Positions 62,965 through 64,000 of a stretch of 64,000 nt of DNA are shown here, one piece after another. Both the position numbers and the translations under genes were made by a program. Within the stretch, counting starts at the first letter, position 1; every line of letters starts with the position of its first letter. Under the pieces are notes generated by a model. It worked only from the letters and a program-made list of their open reading frames with translations, did not search any database and was not told the DNA's origin. This DNA is from Viola odorata (lineage: Eukaryota > Streptophyta > Magnoliopsida > Malpighiales > Violaceae), in assembly GCA_963691705.1 (NCBI GenBank), contig OY829539.1:8248501-8312500 (forward strand). Direction: 5' to 3'.

Positions 62965-64000
62965 CATATCTGGTGAGGGCTGCTCGTGACTAGGCCTGAT
63001 GTGGAAAAGTTCTACCTTTGGGGCCGGTATCCCAATCCTTTAATGCAGGTGTGCATCTAGGCAGGAAGCGCCTTATCGAGACCTGGACAATTGACGGGTT
63101 TGATCATTCCAGTGCTTTGGTTGTTTGTGTTCATGTTTTGGTACTGTTTTTAATTTTGTGAATGCTCAAGGGCGAGCATTGGCCAGTGTGGGGATATTTG
63201 ATTACATGTATTTTATGCATGTTTTCCTTCCATTCTTACCTCGATTTAGGCCTTGATACTACTAATTCGCTCGTGTTTCCATCTTTATCGCAGATCAAGG
63301 CCAAGAAGCAGAAATGTGCTAAAATACATACTTTCTGGGCAATTTCAGAAGAGTTTAAGCTTCAAGACTAGCGTCGAGACCATAGACACCAATTTCTCCA
63401 TGTACTAATGTACTCGGATTGATATGCAAACTCTATTTTTGTGCTGTGTTATCTGTATTTTGAGTGACTAAACATATAGCCTTGTTTGCGAGCGAGTGAG
63501 TAAACACATATCTGGTGAGGGCTGCTCGTGACTAGGCCTGATGTGGAAAAGTTCTACCTTTGGGGTCGGTATCCCAATCCTTTAATGCAGGTGTGCATCT
63601 AGGCTGGAAGCGCCTTATCGAGACCTGGACAATTGACGGGTTTGATCATTCCAGTGCTTTGGTTGTTTGTGTTCATGTTTTGGTACTGTTTTTAATTTTG
63701 TGAATGCTCAAGGGCGAACATTGGGCAGTGTGGGGATATTTGATTACATGTATTTTATGCATGTTTTTCCTTCCATTCTTACCTCGATTTAGGCCTTGAT
63801 ACTACTAATTCGCTCGTGTTTCCATCTTTATCGCAGATCAAGGCCAAGAAGCAGAAATGTGCTAAAAGACATACTTTCTGGGCAATTTCAGAAGAGTTTA
63901 AGCTTCAAGACTAGCGTCGAGACCATAGACACCAATTTCTCCATGTACTAATGTACTCGGATTGATATGCAAACTCTATTTTTGTGCTGTGTTATCTGCA

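Larger units (their letters stand above)
1..64000 (+). repeat. Satellite array of about 543-bp monomers (118 copies)
   Basis: The whole window is head-to-tail copies of one monomer, phased here on CATATCT at base 1; early starts are 1, 544, 1087, 1630, 2173, 2716, 3259 and 3802. A complete monomer is 543 bp, or 542 bp in 25 copies that lack one T at monomer offset 257. 117 monomers minus 25 bases predicts the last start at 63507, which is what is seen, so no other net indel exists. Monomers differ by point substitutions that are strongly linked into types. All copies share one orientation and no unique sequence interrupts them. This is typical of eukaryotic heterochromatic satellite DNA; centromeric, subtelomeric or interstitial location cannot be told from the window. 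I do not recognise the family. Confidence 0.98.
60793..64000 (+). repeat. Terminal block with hybrids (monomers 113-118, last partial)
   Basis: Starts: 60793, 61336, 61879, 62422, 62965, 63507. Order: F2-like hybrid, N, G/N, G/N, I, J. The last monomer is cut by the window end after 494 bp and has a private GGGCGAACATT near 63717. The array clearly continues beyond 64000. Confidence 0.85.

Noticed and set aside
1..64000. Tandem 5S or 45S rDNA, or another tandem RNA gene array
   Set aside because: The monomer has none of the 5S internal control motifs or conserved 18S, 5.8S or 28S segments I would recognise.
1..64000. CRISPR-like or phage/plasmid repeat
   Set aside because: The repeats are contiguous 543-bp units without spacers, and there are no associated genes.
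1..64000. Transposon or LTR origin of the monomer
   Set aside because: I see no terminal inverted repeats, target site duplication, primer-binding site, polypurine tract or transposase/polymerase motif in the monomer on either strand.
1..64000. Assembly artefact creating identical blocks
   Set aside because: Blocks carry scattered private substitutions and type-specific linkage that a simple collapse or copy error would not create. The exact duplicates (1-2172/3802-5973, 61879-62964) remain worth verifying in reads.

Overview
The window is one uninterrupted tandem array of a roughly 543-bp satellite monomer, all in the same orientation, running off both ends. Counting from the CATATCT at base 1, I place 117 complete monomers plus a 494-bp partial one (63507-64000). 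Ninety-two complete monomers are 543 bp. Twenty-five are 542 bp because one T is missing from a T5 tract. These two lengths account exactly for the start of the last monomer, so no other net insertion or deletion exists in 64 kb. I see no unique DNA, mobile element, rRNA, tRNA or CRISPR. No stretch deserves a normal protein-coding call; the open frames present are repeat-borne. The DNA looks eukaryotic (long homogeneous satellite, higher-order structure, a spliceosomal-type intron signature inside each monomer). A plant or other large-genome eukaryote fits, but I do not recognise the family and cannot name the lineage.

Monomers fall into recurrent types defined by linked point variants; the letters are mine. 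A: CTAGTGAG start, GTCGAAATG, GGGAATGCTG. B: GCTTGTGAC, CAGTATGGGG. C: CCTAATGTGG, CAGGTGCGC, ATGGATG. D: GTTGGTGTTC, nonsense TAA. E: GACAGGTTT, CATGGGCGACC. F: ATTTGGTGAG and TGTTTTTTATG with T4; F2 is the same with T5. G and I: ATTGGCCAG with T4; I also has CTAAAATAC. H and K: GCTGAAGGGCGGG; H has AAGGAG, K has AAGCAG. J: GGCTGGAAG. N: CTTGATAATTAAC, CCAAAGCTTTGG.

Layout: 1-5973 is built from A-B-C-D and B-C-D. 5974-7058 is an A/E hybrid plus F. 7059-16826 holds three copies of a hexamer G-H-I-J-K-(E). 16284-21711 holds two copies of a pentamer E-C-D-A/E-F. 21712-24967 is a fourth hexamer. From 24968 on, types N and F2 appear and A-D vanish. The right 30 kb is a shifting mosaic of E-F2-N-G/I-J-K registers with many visible hybrid monomers, ending in a perfect-looking one-monomer duplication (61879-62964).

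The least expected feature is that each monomer carries what reads like the 3' end of a protein-coding gene: an 18-codon open segment ending in CAG|GT, a 246-bp (245-bp in T4) intron-like stretch with TACTAAT and a pyrimidine-rich 3' end, then a phase-0 25-codon final exon ending in TAG. I infer that the satellite was founded from a gene fragment. This is a reading of the sequence, not a demonstrated origin.
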